From Corallococcus coralloides DSM 2259 (GTDB lineage Bacteria; Myxococcota; Myxococcia; Myxococcales; Myxococcaceae): a DNA stretch of 64,000 bases. A program made the translations under genes and the position numbers. Positions 27,501 through 34,939 of the stretch are shown here, in pieces (within the stretch, counting starts at the first letter, position 1; each line of letters starts with the position of its first letter). The notes under the pieces were generated by a model. It saw only the letters and a list, made by a program, of their open reading frames with translations, was not told the origin of the DNA and searched no databases. The stretch covers positions 2,604,001 to 2,668,000 of the forward strand of contig NC_017030.1 in NCBI RefSeq assembly GCF_000255295.1, read 5' to 3'.

Positions 27501-28332
27501 CGGACAGGAAGATGCCGAGCTGATCCAACAGCGGCGCCGCGTCCAACGCCCGGCCCACCTGGGCCACGTCCTCCGCCGCGAGCAGCGGGCCCACGTCGAT
27601 GCCCTGCGAACGGCAGGCTTCCGACACCGCCAGCAGCTCGTCACGCAGCTCCGGCTGGAGCGCCTTCAACTGGAGGAAGAGGGCAGGCTCGAACGTGCCC
27701 TGGCCCGCGAATAGGAACGCAGTGGCGTTGGCCGGCAGCTGAAGGCCGGGCGCGGACACCGAATCCGGAAGGTGCACCGTCCTCGAAACGCCGCGCGGAG
27801 CGGTGTCCGACAGCAGCGTTCGCGCCAGCTCGCGCACGGCCTCCGGGAACAGGGCCTGCACGCCTCCGCCTCCCTGCAATGCGAGGTCACGGAAGCTCTT
27901 CGGGCCCGCCGGCTCATGCAGGGCCGCCAGCGATTCGAAGCTGCGCTGGAAGGACTTCGGAAATGCGCGCAGCGTTCCCTGCCGGTCCGCGCAGAGCACG
28001 GTCTGGTAGCCGCAGGCCACCGGCGTGCCGTCGCTCTTCAACGTGCGGAAGCAGAAGCGCAGGGACACCTCGCCGCGCTCCTCCAGCGACGTCAGGATGA
28101 TCAGCCGGTCGCCCAGCACCGCCGGAGAGAGGTTGCGCGAATAGCCCTCGTAGGTGAGCAGGAGCACCTGGTCGAAGTCGCGCCGGAACTCGGGCTCCTC
28201 GAAGGCGTGCGGGCTGAAGAGCAGGTGCTCCCGGCCGGCGCACTGGAACTTGAAGTTGGTGAGGAAGTGATGGCTCCCGTAGGCCATCGTGTCGTCGAAG
28301 TGGATGTCATACGGGACGGCGAAGAAGTCCAT
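21589..28332 (-). CDS. Multidomain polyketide/PUFA-like synthase: hot-dog, AT, KS, inactive KS (CLF), KR, DH
   Basis: This 2247-residue protein lacks an ACP. Residues 1-150 form a hot-dog-like domain possibly of the LnmK/Pnap_2097 type. An acyltransferase follows, nucleophile S299 in GHSFGE. The ketosynthase begins near 525, with C720 (DAACASS), H853 (EAHGTAT) and H890 (IGHVGWAAG). A second KS-like domain (about 1000-1290) has Ala1145 where the Cys should be (DAGAGTLAAS), like the chain-length factor of PUFA synthases. A linker at about 1295-1400 holds two copies of a palindromic repeat. The ketoreductase has TGGGRGVTAV near 1674 and Y1867; the hot-dog dehydratase has a His near 1986 (EDHLVRGTPTLPG). 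The ATG has GGAG upstream. ACPs come from the adjacent gene. Confidence 0.9.
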   Translation of the reverse strand: MDFFAVPYDIHFDDTMAYGSHHFLTNFKFQCAGREHLLFSPHAFEEPEFRRDFDQVLLLTYEGYSRNLSPAVLGDRLIILTSLEERGEVSLRFCFRTLKSDGTPVACGYQTVLCADRQGTLRAFPKSFQRSFESLAALHEPAGPKSFRDLALQGGGGVQALFPEAVRELARTLLSDTAPRGVSRTVHLPDSVSAPGLQLPANATAFLFAGQGTFEPALFLQLKALQPELRDELLAVSEACRSQGIDVGPLLAAEDVAQVGRALDAAPLLDQLGIFLSGVLGARWMERQGTRPDVFVGHSFGEIAAMTAAGALDLRTGAAVVCRRIRALQTVPDDLGTLAAVALSEPETVRAVAESGARALEVAGLNHARQTVVAGPREELERLRAFLERQGKGFTFISSRYPFHHPSLAPAVTAFRVSLADLAVHPARGPIYSPIERRVYGRGGSELAGALASHLVRPFDFPGAVETLVGAGCARFVDCGTGGRLTRIVQRILPQDTSVALTSVDRSLPESAPAVTPVARDVAAVVPAIAVVSLGCMLPGGAKDPETYWRNIQRGISGIVDTGVSHPDQVVDFVGPAVTPDRTYTLLTGRVLDSDLVPPAGITPDRFQRYGREQRLLAIALSQAMESLRSTAPRAPGRIQCLLGSTADGSPEYDDALCVEAGEALLRARGETAREFSTLMREALGVTATSSELAPHPTLQTVVTDVVGPSVSTVLLDAACASSLYAIALGMKALERGEADLVLAGGVFSPGPGNSCLFSQFKGLSATGSRPFDERADGVIFGEGAGVVGLMRLEDALSAGLKVHAVIRGAGLSSDGRSSSANVPRADGQVAAMEACYAAAGVEPASIQYIEAHGTATPAGDTTELQSIGRVFGGKRKGFQLASVKALIGHVGWAAGAASVIKLCKALEHRSFPPQSHFDRPGAGLRALGPDFEVTTREQPWPENGDHPRRAATNGFGFGGTNAHLVLEEYRGGPLAPRARAVQPMSEELVVVAAEGMFPEVRFDATGMRLPASVRLLPDITEDMDLTQHLGLIVASDVVKKLGAFDSLRMGTAIVLGLEGKTRRGVEATQRVMAGSTRRRLREHIQRTPDSGRLLPLVDRLHAAVSALRPSGPYTLQGMMPNVTPGRVAGVLDTKGPNFVVDAGAGTLAASLRASRALLDSGFELVLVGSAHVKRPGEGPAASAPEEGMAMLAVTTAAKAEAKGLKPLCHLRVSEEAGSGSGPGVTLPPHSAREAREVLSAVRAAAEGQAITLRFHPDAATGTRLVLHLHPGLSARTGAPEEQAVAAGSPSAERRDLERPTRPSGMPSVPSAENRDLGETAPSAANHTNLSDSRTSLGNPVGQDGLPLQPGRENLSDSRTGLGHSGPEAGSSDARGPGAPFAPGAIATHPARSEPESAATGAVQTRAGAVRTDEAHPPSTSAPIPEAADGFDHSAAIRYHSPVLVERPALTTGASPLRGRRVLFIAQDEAVARELSAQAHDICGPEFRILHSGASDAGARIHGIDLAREETAEAGLEAPGFEPQVIISVCRMPSAETESSVVADTALRHEALELLFLSARRAYEGLSTGTVMLASLCIGGVGARRTLHPVTGLFAGLLKSLGREVPARGIRAVATGPLPLRTALDHVASELGTGDDTGPVEVCFDGSVRCVRLLQPTDVPARPAVTLDSKSVVLLTGGGRGVTAVLAGALLKRYGCKVILLGRSDPSDAPERVLQARDEELGAVEREFYASELARDRTVRMPALRARFERHLAVRELRTTLDGLMRLPGQMTYRAADVTRPEDVDRVVEELIREHGRLDLVVHGAGTQVSKKLHRRRLTELRSTLDTKLLGLRNLREACARRLPAPVPFHVLTSAFSYIGNDGQADYGAANEALDRLCAWVSDARQDVQWCSVGWLAWDGIGMTRGSEYRVLGASRRLRGIRADEGEALFLQLVDGQPVQPINVQLTESERAFYGLEVLTPPEPTPEPPRPTRRNLTVDAASVPCLEDHLVRGTPTLPGAWALDLMFQAALDDTRPELRTVTIEDIRFSRFIRVKPGGQQSLRAECTPLTDAPGQHSVQVKLTGDIVHASGVVLERDLVYAEARFTLTAEPPRPPPRLEAARASGHGLSVHDPHCATGSPIELRRMFDCLEEIRLEEDARFARLGLPEVTRQAGHGVPALVLDAALRLSAMHVEGVSNDVFAPVGVQRATFDRDLVAHDARAPRRLTLKSLAPRVEGDLLQCGTVAAHDEAGRLRMLIEGGIARPMA
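24248..24274. repeat. 27-bp perfect palindromic repeat, copy 1 (within the synthase gene)
   Basis: Arms AAACCTGTCCGAC (24248-24260) and GTCGGACAGGTTT (24262-24274) flank a single T. On the coding strand it reads as Asn-Leu-Ser-Asp-Ser-Arg-Thr-Gly-Leu at residues about 1354-1362 of the synthase. It is identical to the copy at 47113-47139. Confidence 0.9.
24323..24349. repeat. Palindromic repeat, copy 2 (within the synthase gene)
   Basis: AAACTTGTCCGAC (24323-24335), T, and GTCGGACAGGTTC (24337-24349) differ from copy 1 at two arm positions. It lies exactly 75 bases (25 codons) from copy 1, so both are in the same frame, encoding Asn-Leu-Ser-Asp-Ser-Arg-Thr-Ser-Leu at residues about 1329-1337. 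Confidence 0.9.
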
Positions 28333-28358
28333 GGTGATGGCTCCTGGAAGGTGTGGGG

Positions 28359-29822
28359 TCAGGACGCGCGCGCGGCCGGCAGCAGGCCGTCCACGGTTCC
28401 GGAGAGGCCGGCGTCCACCACCCAGATGGCGCCATTCACTCGCTGCGTCTTCGGCCCCAGCAGCAGCTCGGTCACGTCCGCGACGTCGTCCGCGGTGCAC
28501 AGCCGTCCGCCGGGCGTCGCGGACTCCCAGCGCGCCACGCGCTCCGGGGCGTCCGGGAACATCCCCAGCAGGTCTCCGTGCACGGGGCCCGCGGACACGC
28601 AGTTGGTGCGGATGCCCTCCGGCGCCAGCTCCGCGGCCAGGTAGCGCGTGAGGGACTCCACACCCGCCTTCACCACGCCCTGGCAACCCAGGTCGTGCAT
28701 GTACCGCTGCGACATGGACGTGGACATGGTGACGATGCTCCCGCCTCCACGCGCGGCCATGAGCGGGCGCGCGCGCATCGCGCACTCGTAGGTGCCGGTG
28801 ATGCAGGTGCGGAACGCCTTGTCCCAATCCCGGGGCGCGATGCGGTCGAACGGACCGATGAGCCCGTTGGACGCGTTGCACACCAGCAGGTCGAGCCCAC
28901 CCAGCTGCTCACGGATCGCCGCGAACATCCGCTCCAGGTGCTCCTCCTGCGCGACGGAGCCCCACAGGTGGACCGCCTTGCCGCCCGCGTCGACGATGTC
29001 CCGCGCCGTCTTCTCCCCGTCCTCACGGGAGTGGAACGAGTTGACGACCACCGTCGCGCCCGCGCGCGCCAGCCGCGTCGCGATGACCCGACCGATGCCC
29101 TTCCCTGAACCCGTGACGAGCGCGACCTTGCCCGCGAACGGCAGGTCCGTGCGCGACACGACCGGCGCGGGCGCCGCGTGGACGACGGGAGCGCGAGGCC
29201 TGGCTTCCGCGACGGGCGGCGCGGCCGGCAGCAGCGCACGGGCCGCGTCGGCGATGGCGGCCATCGTGCGCAGGCGCTGCGACGGCTTCGGCGCGTCACC
29301 CAGCCCCAGCTCCTTCATGAGCACGGCCATCACCTCCGCCTGCTTCACGGAGTCGATGCCCAGCTCGTCCTCCAGGTCCGCGTGCGGCGTGAGCAGTTCC
29401 TCCGGGTAGCGCGTCACACGCGCGAACACGGCACGCACGCGTGGCAGGAGGTCCTGCGTGGCGGGAGCACCGGTGCCCGCCTTCGCTTCAGCGACAGCGG
29501 GGGCGGGGGCGACGGGCGCGGCGACATGGAGCGACGGTCCGGGCTGCGTGCCCAGCGCCTCCGTCACCGCCCCGGCGATGGCGCCCAGCGTGCGCGCCTT
29601 CCCGTTTCGCGGCAGCCGGTCCGGCGGCAGCTGGAACTCGCGAGCGATGACCGCGGCGATCTCCGCGAGCTTCACGGAGTCGATGCCCAGCTCGTCCTCG
29701 AGCTGCGCATGCTCCGTCAGGATGTCCAGCGGATACCGCGTGACGGACGCGGCGCACTGCCGCACCTGCTCCAGGATGTTCGAAGGCGTGGATGTATGGG
29801 ATTGGGAAGAACGCGCGGACAT
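28359..29822 (-). CDS. Tandem-ACP / FabL-like SDR fusion
   Basis: This 487-residue protein starts with two acyl carrier domains, each with DELGIDSVK; the phosphopantetheine Ser residues are S49 and S158. Linkers separate them from an SDR domain starting near 226 with the cofactor motif TGSGKGIG (237-244) and the FabL-like ending APEGIRTNCVSAGPVHGDLL. FabL-type enoyl-ACP reductases use Tyr-(6)-Lys, but here the Lys is K385 and the Tyr place holds L378, so the domain may be inactive or unusual. The start at 29822 has AGGGG upstream. The next gene follows after 26 bases: a synthase that lacks an ACP, which strongly suggests these ACPs serve it. Confidence 0.88.
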   Translation of the reverse strand: MSARSSQSHTSTPSNILEQVRQCAASVTRYPLDILTEHAQLEDELGIDSVKLAEIAAVIAREFQLPPDRLPRNGKARTLGAIAGAVTEALGTQPGPSLHVAAPVAPAPAVAEAKAGTGAPATQDLLPRVRAVFARVTRYPEELLTPHADLEDELGIDSVKQAEVMAVLMKELGLGDAPKPSQRLRTMAAIADAARALLPAAPPVAEARPRAPVVHAAPAPVVSRTDLPFAGKVALVTGSGKGIGRVIATRLARAGATVVVNSFHSREDGEKTARDIVDAGGKAVHLWGSVAQEEHLERMFAAIREQLGGLDLLVCNASNGLIGPFDRIAPRDWDKAFRTCITGTYECAMRARPLMAARGGGSIVTMSTSMSQRYMHDLGCQGVVKAGVESLTRYLAAELAPEGIRTNCVSAGPVHGDLLGMFPDAPERVARWESATPGGRLCTADDVADVTELLLGPKTQRVNGAIWVVDAGLSGTVDGLLPAARAS

Positions 29823-29912
29823 GACGACCCCTGTCGGTTCAATGCGTGACGGGGCCGACTGTAATTGGGGGTCTGACACGCGCCGCGAAGCGACGTGCAC
29901 AGCTCGCAGCAA

Positions 29913-30464
29913 TCAAGGAGGGAGTGAAGACTCCTCGCGCGCGGGAATATGCGCGCCCTGTTCGCGAGCCACGCGAGCACGCCGCCATCCCAGCCACAGG
30001 GGAATGATCAGCGACGGCAGCGTGAGCAGATCCGTGATGTCCACCGTGTGCACCGTGGGCCGGACCGAGGGAATGCGCGTGCCCGCGAGCCCTGCACGCA
30101 GCGCGTAGAAGGGCCACTGCAGCGCGCCCAGCGCCCAGCGCCACGCATCCCCGGCGTCCGAGGAAATCTTCGTCGCGCCGAAGCACAGCCCCGTCAGCAC
30201 GACCGCCCCCACGAGCACCGGGAACGACGGACGGAATTCCCTCGCGCGGCGCTGGAACGCCTGCTCCCACAGCGCCTGGAGGAGCACCGGGAACATCGCG
30301 AGCCCGGCGACGTCGGAGAGCTTCCCCGTCCACCACGACGGCCAGCGCGCCTTGAACACGTGGTCGTTCAGCACGAGCAGCACCACGGCCACGAGCACCG
30401 CCGGGTGCAGGAGGCCGCTGGCCGGAAAAGGCTTCGTCCCGGGGGATGTCACGCCCGCGTGCAT
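29913..30464 (-). CDS. Conserved hypothetical membrane protein
   Basis: This 183-residue protein has hydrophobic segments near residues 20-35, 45-65, 80-100 and 140-160 that suggest about four membrane spans. Its start follows GACAGTGCCCCC, with no good ribosome site. I recognise no family motif. It lies 90 bases upstream of the ACP-SDR gene in the same direction but the gap and dissimilar content do not prove co-transcription. Confidence 0.6.
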   Translation of the reverse strand: MHAGVTSPGTKPFPASGLLHPAVLVAVVLLVLNDHVFKARWPSWWTGKLSDVAGLAMFPVLLQALWEQAFQRRAREFRPSFPVLVGAVVLTGLCFGATKISSDAGDAWRWALGALQWPFYALRAGLAGTRIPSVRPTVHTVDITDLLTLPSLIIPLWLGWRRARVAREQGAHIPAREESSLPP

Positions 30465-30642
30465 GGGGGCACTGTCACATTCGCGGCCGGGACATGGGAA
30501 GCCCCGTGATTGCGAGGGTTTGGAAGGCTCGGCGGGAAATTAAAAAGGCCGTGTCGATTTTCCCCAGGCCCATTCGTTGCGTCCCTGAAGGCAGCAGAAG
30601 CACACCCCCGCGGCCCCTCGGCGCGCGGCAGGAGACACGACC

Positions 30643-31074
30643 GTGCGATTCATGATCATCCGCAGGGCGGACAAGGACACCGAAGCCGGCGTGATGCCGG
30701 ATGAAAAGCTGCTGGCCGCCATGGGCGCCTACAACGAGGAGATGGTGAAGGCGGGCGTGATGCTCCAGGGCGAGGGCCTGCATCCCAGCAGCAAGGGCGC
30801 CCGCGTGAAGTTCACGAACGGCAAGCCGGCCATCATCGACGGTCCCTTCACGGAGACGAAGGAGCTCATCGCCGGCTTCACCCTCATCCAGGTGAAGTCG
30901 CGGGAGGAGGCCCTGGCGTGGCTCAAGCGCTGGCCGTCCATCGACGCGGGCGGCAACGTGGAGCTGGAGCTGCGCCAGGTCTTCGAGGACGACGACTTCG
31001 GCGCCGAGTTCACGCCCGAGCTGCGGGAACAGGAAGCGCGCATTCGCGAGCAGGGCGCGAAGAACCGCCGGTAG
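30643..31074 (+). CDS. YCII-related domain protein
   Basis: This 143-residue protein has the small alpha/beta fold with MRFMIIRRAD at the start and IIDGPFTETKELIAGFTLIQVKSREEALAWL in the middle, which is the DGPF/YCII signature found in dehydrogenase-like and ECF-sigma-linked proteins. The start is a GTG with AGGAG eight bases upstream. It has a cytoplasmic profile. Function in such proteins is not settled; some act with ECF sigma factors, but none is adjacent here. Confidence 0.88.
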   Translation: MRFMIIRRADKDTEAGVMPDEKLLAAMGAYNEEMVKAGVMLQGEGLHPSSKGARVKFTNGKPAIIDGPFTETKELIAGFTLIQVKSREEALAWLKRWPSIDAGGNVELELRQVFEDDDFGAEFTPELREQEARIREQGAKNRR

Positions 31075-31142
31075 TCACGATGGCGCCTCCGCGTGACATA
31101 GGCTGCCGCGCTTCCAGGGCCGGAGCGAAGGCAGGTGCAGTG

Positions 31143-32258
31143 ATGTTCCAGCGGATGGTGCTGCTGTGCGCGGTGTGGCTCCTGGCGTGCGGAGGCAAGC
31201 GGGTGCCCACGGGGCCCGGCTCGCCGCCGGACCGGCTCGATGACGGCTGGGCCGTGGCCTCCTTCGAGGACACGGGCATGCAGCGCCCCTGGTTCGACGC
31301 GCTGGAGCACGACGTGTCGGAGGGCACGGTGGAAGCGCCGGACGCGGTGCTCGTCGCGCGCGGGGGCCAGCTCGTCTACGAGCGCTACTGGAACGACTTC
31401 ACGCGGGAGAAGGCGCACGACCTGAGGTCCGCCACGAAGAGCGTCACGTCGCTGCTGGTGGGCATGGCGCAAGAGCGCGGCCTGCTGCCGGACCTGGACG
31501 CGCCCGTGCTCCCGCTCCTGCCGCACCTGGCGCCGGTGAAGAACGCGGATCCACGCAAGGAGCGCATCACGCTGCGCCACCTGCTCCAGATGCGCTCCGG
31601 GCTGTCGTGCGACGACTGGGACCCGGAGTCCCCTGGCAACGAAGAGCGGATGTACGACACGGACGACTGGGCCCGCTTCATCGTGGACGTGCCCATGCGG
31701 GACGAGCCGGGCACCGTGACGCGCTACTGCACGGGCGGCGTGGTGCTGCTGGGCGCGGTGCTGGAGCACGTCAGCGGCCGCTCCATCCCGGACCTGTCGC
31801 GCGAGTGGCTGTTCACGCCGATGCAGGTGCAGGACGTCACCTGGCAGCCCGCGGGCAAGAAGGGCACGGACACCGGCGGACACCTGCGCCTGCGTCCGCG
31901 CGACTTCCTCAAGGTGGGGCAGCTGATGCTCGACGGCGGCGCGTGGCAGGGCGAGCGCCGGGTCTCCGAGGCGTGGGTGGCGGAGTCCGGCAAGGCGCTG
32001 GGGCCGCTGGGCGACGCGAACCATGGACTCCTGTGGTGGAGCGCCCGCTTCGTCATCCAGGGCACGCCGGTGGAGGTGTCCTTCGCGCGGGGCAACGGCG
32101 GGCAGTACGTCTTCGTCGCGCCCTCGCTGGGCCTCACCGCGGCCTTCACCGGCAGCTACTATAATGATGCTGGCTCGGCGCTCCCCCTGGTCCTGTTCGG
32201 ACAGTACGTGCTGCCGGCGGCGCTCGGGCTGGAGCGGCCGGGGGCGCGGGGGGGCTGA
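31143..32258 (+). CDS. Beta-lactamase-fold serine hydrolase lipoprotein
   Basis: This 371-residue protein starts with a lipoprotein signal peptide whose lipobox is LLAC (C16). The class C / esterase-like active site is SATK at residues 96-99. The segment TRYCTGGVVLLGAVLEHVSG is where the Tyr of the YxN motif would be. A periplasmic penicillin-binding, D-ala-peptide or esterase activity is likely; a true beta-lactamase role is not supported. It starts 68 bases downstream of the YCII gene, and the start at 31143 was chosen because it gives the signal peptide. Confidence 0.85.
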   Translation: MFQRMVLLCAVWLLACGGKRVPTGPGSPPDRLDDGWAVASFEDTGMQRPWFDALEHDVSEGTVEAPDAVLVARGGQLVYERYWNDFTREKAHDLRSATKSVTSLLVGMAQERGLLPDLDAPVLPLLPHLAPVKNADPRKERITLRHLLQMRSGLSCDDWDPESPGNEERMYDTDDWARFIVDVPMRDEPGTVTRYCTGGVVLLGAVLEHVSGRSIPDLSREWLFTPMQVQDVTWQPAGKKGTDTGGHLRLRPRDFLKVGQLMLDGGAWQGERRVSEAWVAESGKALGPLGDANHGLLWWSARFVIQGTPVEVSFARGNGGQYVFVAPSLGLTAAFTGSYYNDAGSALPLVLFGQYVLPAALGLERPGARGG

Positions 32259-32377
32259 TCCGCCAGGGTTCGTGTCGTCCGCCAGACGGTCGAGTCCCGG
32301 GCCGCATCTGGATTCCGACGGGGCGGTTCGCTTCTGGGATGACCGCGCGCTGACGGGTGGGCAACGTCCGCCCTCGC

Positions 32378-34921
32378 ATGGCACCTCCGAAAGCACCGCG
32401 TTCCCGCAAGACCCCCGACCCCTCCGGCTTCGTGCGCGTCCGGGGCGCCCGCGAACACAACCTGAAGCACGTGGACGTGGACATCCCTCGCGACGCGCTG
32501 GTGGTCTTCACCGGCGTGTCCGGCTCCGGCAAGTCGTCGCTGGCGTTCGGGACGCTCTACGCGGAGGCGCAGCGGCGCTACTTCGAATCAGTGGCCCCAT
32601 ACGCCCGGCGCCTGATTGATCAGGTGGGCGTGCCGGAGGTGGACGCCATCGACGGGCTGCCCCCGGCGGTGGCGCTCCAGCAGCACCGGGGCGCGCCGAC
32701 GTCGCGCTCGTCGGTGGGCAGCGTGACGACGCTGTCGAACTCCGTGCGCATGCTGTACTCGCGCGCGGGCAACTACCCGCCAAAGCTGGAGCGGCTGGAC
32801 TCGGATGCGTTCTCCCCGAACACGCCCGCGGGCGCGTGCCCCAAGTGCCACGGCATCGGCCGCGTGTTCGAGGTGACCGAGCGCTCCATGGTGCCGGATG
32901 ACTCCTTGAGCATCCGCGAGCGCGCCGTCGCCGCGTGGCCGCCCGCGTGGCACGGCCAGAACCTGCGCGACATCCTGGTGACGCTCGGATACGACATCGA
33001 CAAGCCCTGGCGCGACCTGCCGAAGAAGGACCGCCAGTGGATCCTCTTCACGGACGAGCAGCCCACGGTCCCCGTCTACGCGGGCTTCACGTCCGCGGAG
33101 GTGAAGCGGGCCATGGCCCGCAAGGAGCCGCCCAGCTACATGGGCACCTTCACGGGCGCGAAGCGCTACGTGATGACCACCTTCGCGACGACGCAGAGCG
33201 CGATGATGAAGAAGCGCGTCGCCCGGTACATGGTCGCCAGCGACTGCTCGCTGTGCGAGGGCAAGCGCCTGAAGCGCGAGTCGCTGTCCGTGACGTTCGC
33301 GGGCCGCGACATCGGCGAGCTGTCCCGCCTGCCGCTGGAGCAGGTCGCGGAGCTGATCAAACCCACGGCGGAAGGGAAGGGGAAGGACGCGGACACCATG
33401 GCCCGCGAACACCCGGAGAAGCTCATCGTCGCCCAGCGCATCACCAAGGACCTGCTCGCGCGCATCCAGGTGCTGACGGACCTGGGCCTGGGCTACCTGT
33501 CGCTGGAGCGCAGCACGCCCACGCTGTCGCCGGGTGAGTTGCAGCGGCTGCGGCTGGCCACGCAGGTGCGCTCCAACCTCTTCGGCGTGGTGTACGTGAT
33601 GGACGAGCCGTCCGCCGGCCTGCACCCCGCGGACACGGAGTCGCTGCTCACGGCGCTGGACCGGCTGAAGGAGGCGGGCAACTCGCTGTTCGTGGTGGAG
33701 CACGAGGTGGACGTCATCCGCCACGCGGATTGGATCGTCGACGTGGGCCCCGCCGCCGGTGAGCACGGCGGGCGGGTACTCTACAGCGGAGTGCCAGAGG
33801 GACTGGCGAAGGTGGAGGCGTCCCGCACGCGGCGCTACCTCTTCGAGGAGGAGGCCCTGCGCCGCCGCGAGCCCCGGAAGCCCACCGGGCGGCTGCGCCT
33901 GGAGGGCGTGAAGCGCAACAACCTGCGCGGCCTGGACGTGGACTTCCCGCTGGGCGTCTTCACCACGGTGACGGGCGTGTCCGGCTCCGGCAAGTCCAGC
34001 CTCGTGAGCCAGGCGCTGGTGGAGCTGGTGGCGGGAAGACTGGGCCAGACGCTGGCGCCGGAAGAAGAAGAGGGCGAGCCGCTGGACCGCGAGCCGGTGA
34101 TGGCGAGCGAGGGCCATATCCAGGAAGGGATGGAGTCCATCCGCCGGCTGGTGACGGTGGACCAGAAGCCCATCGGCCGCACGCCGCGCTCCAACCTGGC
34201 GACGTACACGGGCCTCTTCGACCACGTGCGCAAGCTGTTCGCGGCGACGCCGCTGTCGAAGTCGCGCAAGTACGGCGCGGGGCGCTTCTCCTTCAACACG
34301 GCGGGAGGCCGCTGCGACACGTGCGAGGGCGAAGGCTTCGTGAGCGTGGAGCTGCTCTTCCTGCCCAGCGTGTACGCGCCGTGCCCCACGTGTCACGGCA
34401 CCCGCTACAACGCGAAGACGCTGGAGGTGCGCTACCGCGAGAAGAACATCGCGGACGTGCTGGGGCTGACGGTGGACGGCGCCTTCGACTTCTTCACCGA
34501 AGAGCCGCCGCTCCAGCGCGCGCTCAAGGTGCTGCGGGACGTGGGCTTGGGCTACCTGCGCCTGGGCCAGCCCGCGACGGAGCTGTCCGGAGGCGAGGCC
34601 CAGCGCATCAAGCTGGCCACGGAGCTTCAGCGCACGCAGCACGGCGACACGCTCTACGTGCTGGATGAACCCACCACGGGCCTGCACCCGGCGGACGTGG
34701 ACAAGCTGATGACGCAGCTGGAGGGACTGGTGGACGCGGGCAACACGGTCATCGTCGTGGAGCACGACCTGCGCGTCATCGCCGTCAGCGACCACGTCAT
34801 CGACGTGGGGCCCGGCGCGGGCAACGCCGGAGGCCGCGTGGTGGCGCAGGGCACGCCGGAGCAGGTGGCGAAGGTGAAGGAGAGCCGCACCGCGCCTTAT
34901 CTGGCGCGGGTGCTCAGATGA
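32378..34921 (+). CDS. UvrA paralogue (UvrA2-like excinuclease ABC-type ATPase)
   Basis: This 847-residue protein has two ABC ATPase halves (Walker A GVSGSGKSS near residues 48 and 550; signature LSPGELQRLRLA in the first, LSGGEAQRIKLA in the second; Walker B VMDEPSAGLHP and VLDEPTTGLHP). Each half has a Cys4-like zinc site (CPKCHGIG...CSLCEGKR and CDTCEGEG...CPTCHGTR). At about 850 residues it is shorter than housekeeping UvrA (about 940), as in the UvrA2/class II group that lacks the UvrB-binding insertion and has been linked to drug tolerance in actinobacteria. The in-frame ATG at 32378 was chosen; a GTG lies at 32357. No other repair gene is beside it. Confidence 0.85.
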   Translation: MAPPKAPRSRKTPDPSGFVRVRGAREHNLKHVDVDIPRDALVVFTGVSGSGKSSLAFGTLYAEAQRRYFESVAPYARRLIDQVGVPEVDAIDGLPPAVALQQHRGAPTSRSSVGSVTTLSNSVRMLYSRAGNYPPKLERLDSDAFSPNTPAGACPKCHGIGRVFEVTERSMVPDDSLSIRERAVAAWPPAWHGQNLRDILVTLGYDIDKPWRDLPKKDRQWILFTDEQPTVPVYAGFTSAEVKRAMARKEPPSYMGTFTGAKRYVMTTFATTQSAMMKKRVARYMVASDCSLCEGKRLKRESLSVTFAGRDIGELSRLPLEQVAELIKPTAEGKGKDADTMAREHPEKLIVAQRITKDLLARIQVLTDLGLGYLSLERSTPTLSPGELQRLRLATQVRSNLFGVVYVMDEPSAGLHPADTESLLTALDRLKEAGNSLFVVEHEVDVIRHADWIVDVGPAAGEHGGRVLYSGVPEGLAKVEASRTRRYLFEEEALRRREPRKPTGRLRLEGVKRNNLRGLDVDFPLGVFTTVTGVSGSGKSSLVSQALVELVAGRLGQTLAPEEEEGEPLDREPVMASEGHIQEGMESIRRLVTVDQKPIGRTPRSNLATYTGLFDHVRKLFAATPLSKSRKYGAGRFSFNTAGGRCDTCEGEGFVSVELLFLPSVYAPCPTCHGTRYNAKTLEVRYREKNIADVLGLTVDGAFDFFTEEPPLQRALKVLRDVGLGYLRLGQPATELSGGEAQRIKLATELQRTQHGDTLYVLDEPTTGLHPADVDKLMTQLEGLVDAGNTVIVVEHDLRVIAVSDHVIDVGPGAGNAGGRVVAQGTPEQVAKVKESRTAPYLARVLR

Positions 34922-34939
34922 CGTAGGGGGACGGCGCGC

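Noticed and set aside
24703-27714. Plus-strand frame of 1003 codons across the synthase
   Set aside because: Antisense to KS, AT and hot-dog domains; no recognisable motif.
32588-34795. Minus-strand frame of 735 codons over the UvrA paralogue
   Set aside because: Antisense shadow; UvrA motifs are clear on the plus strand.
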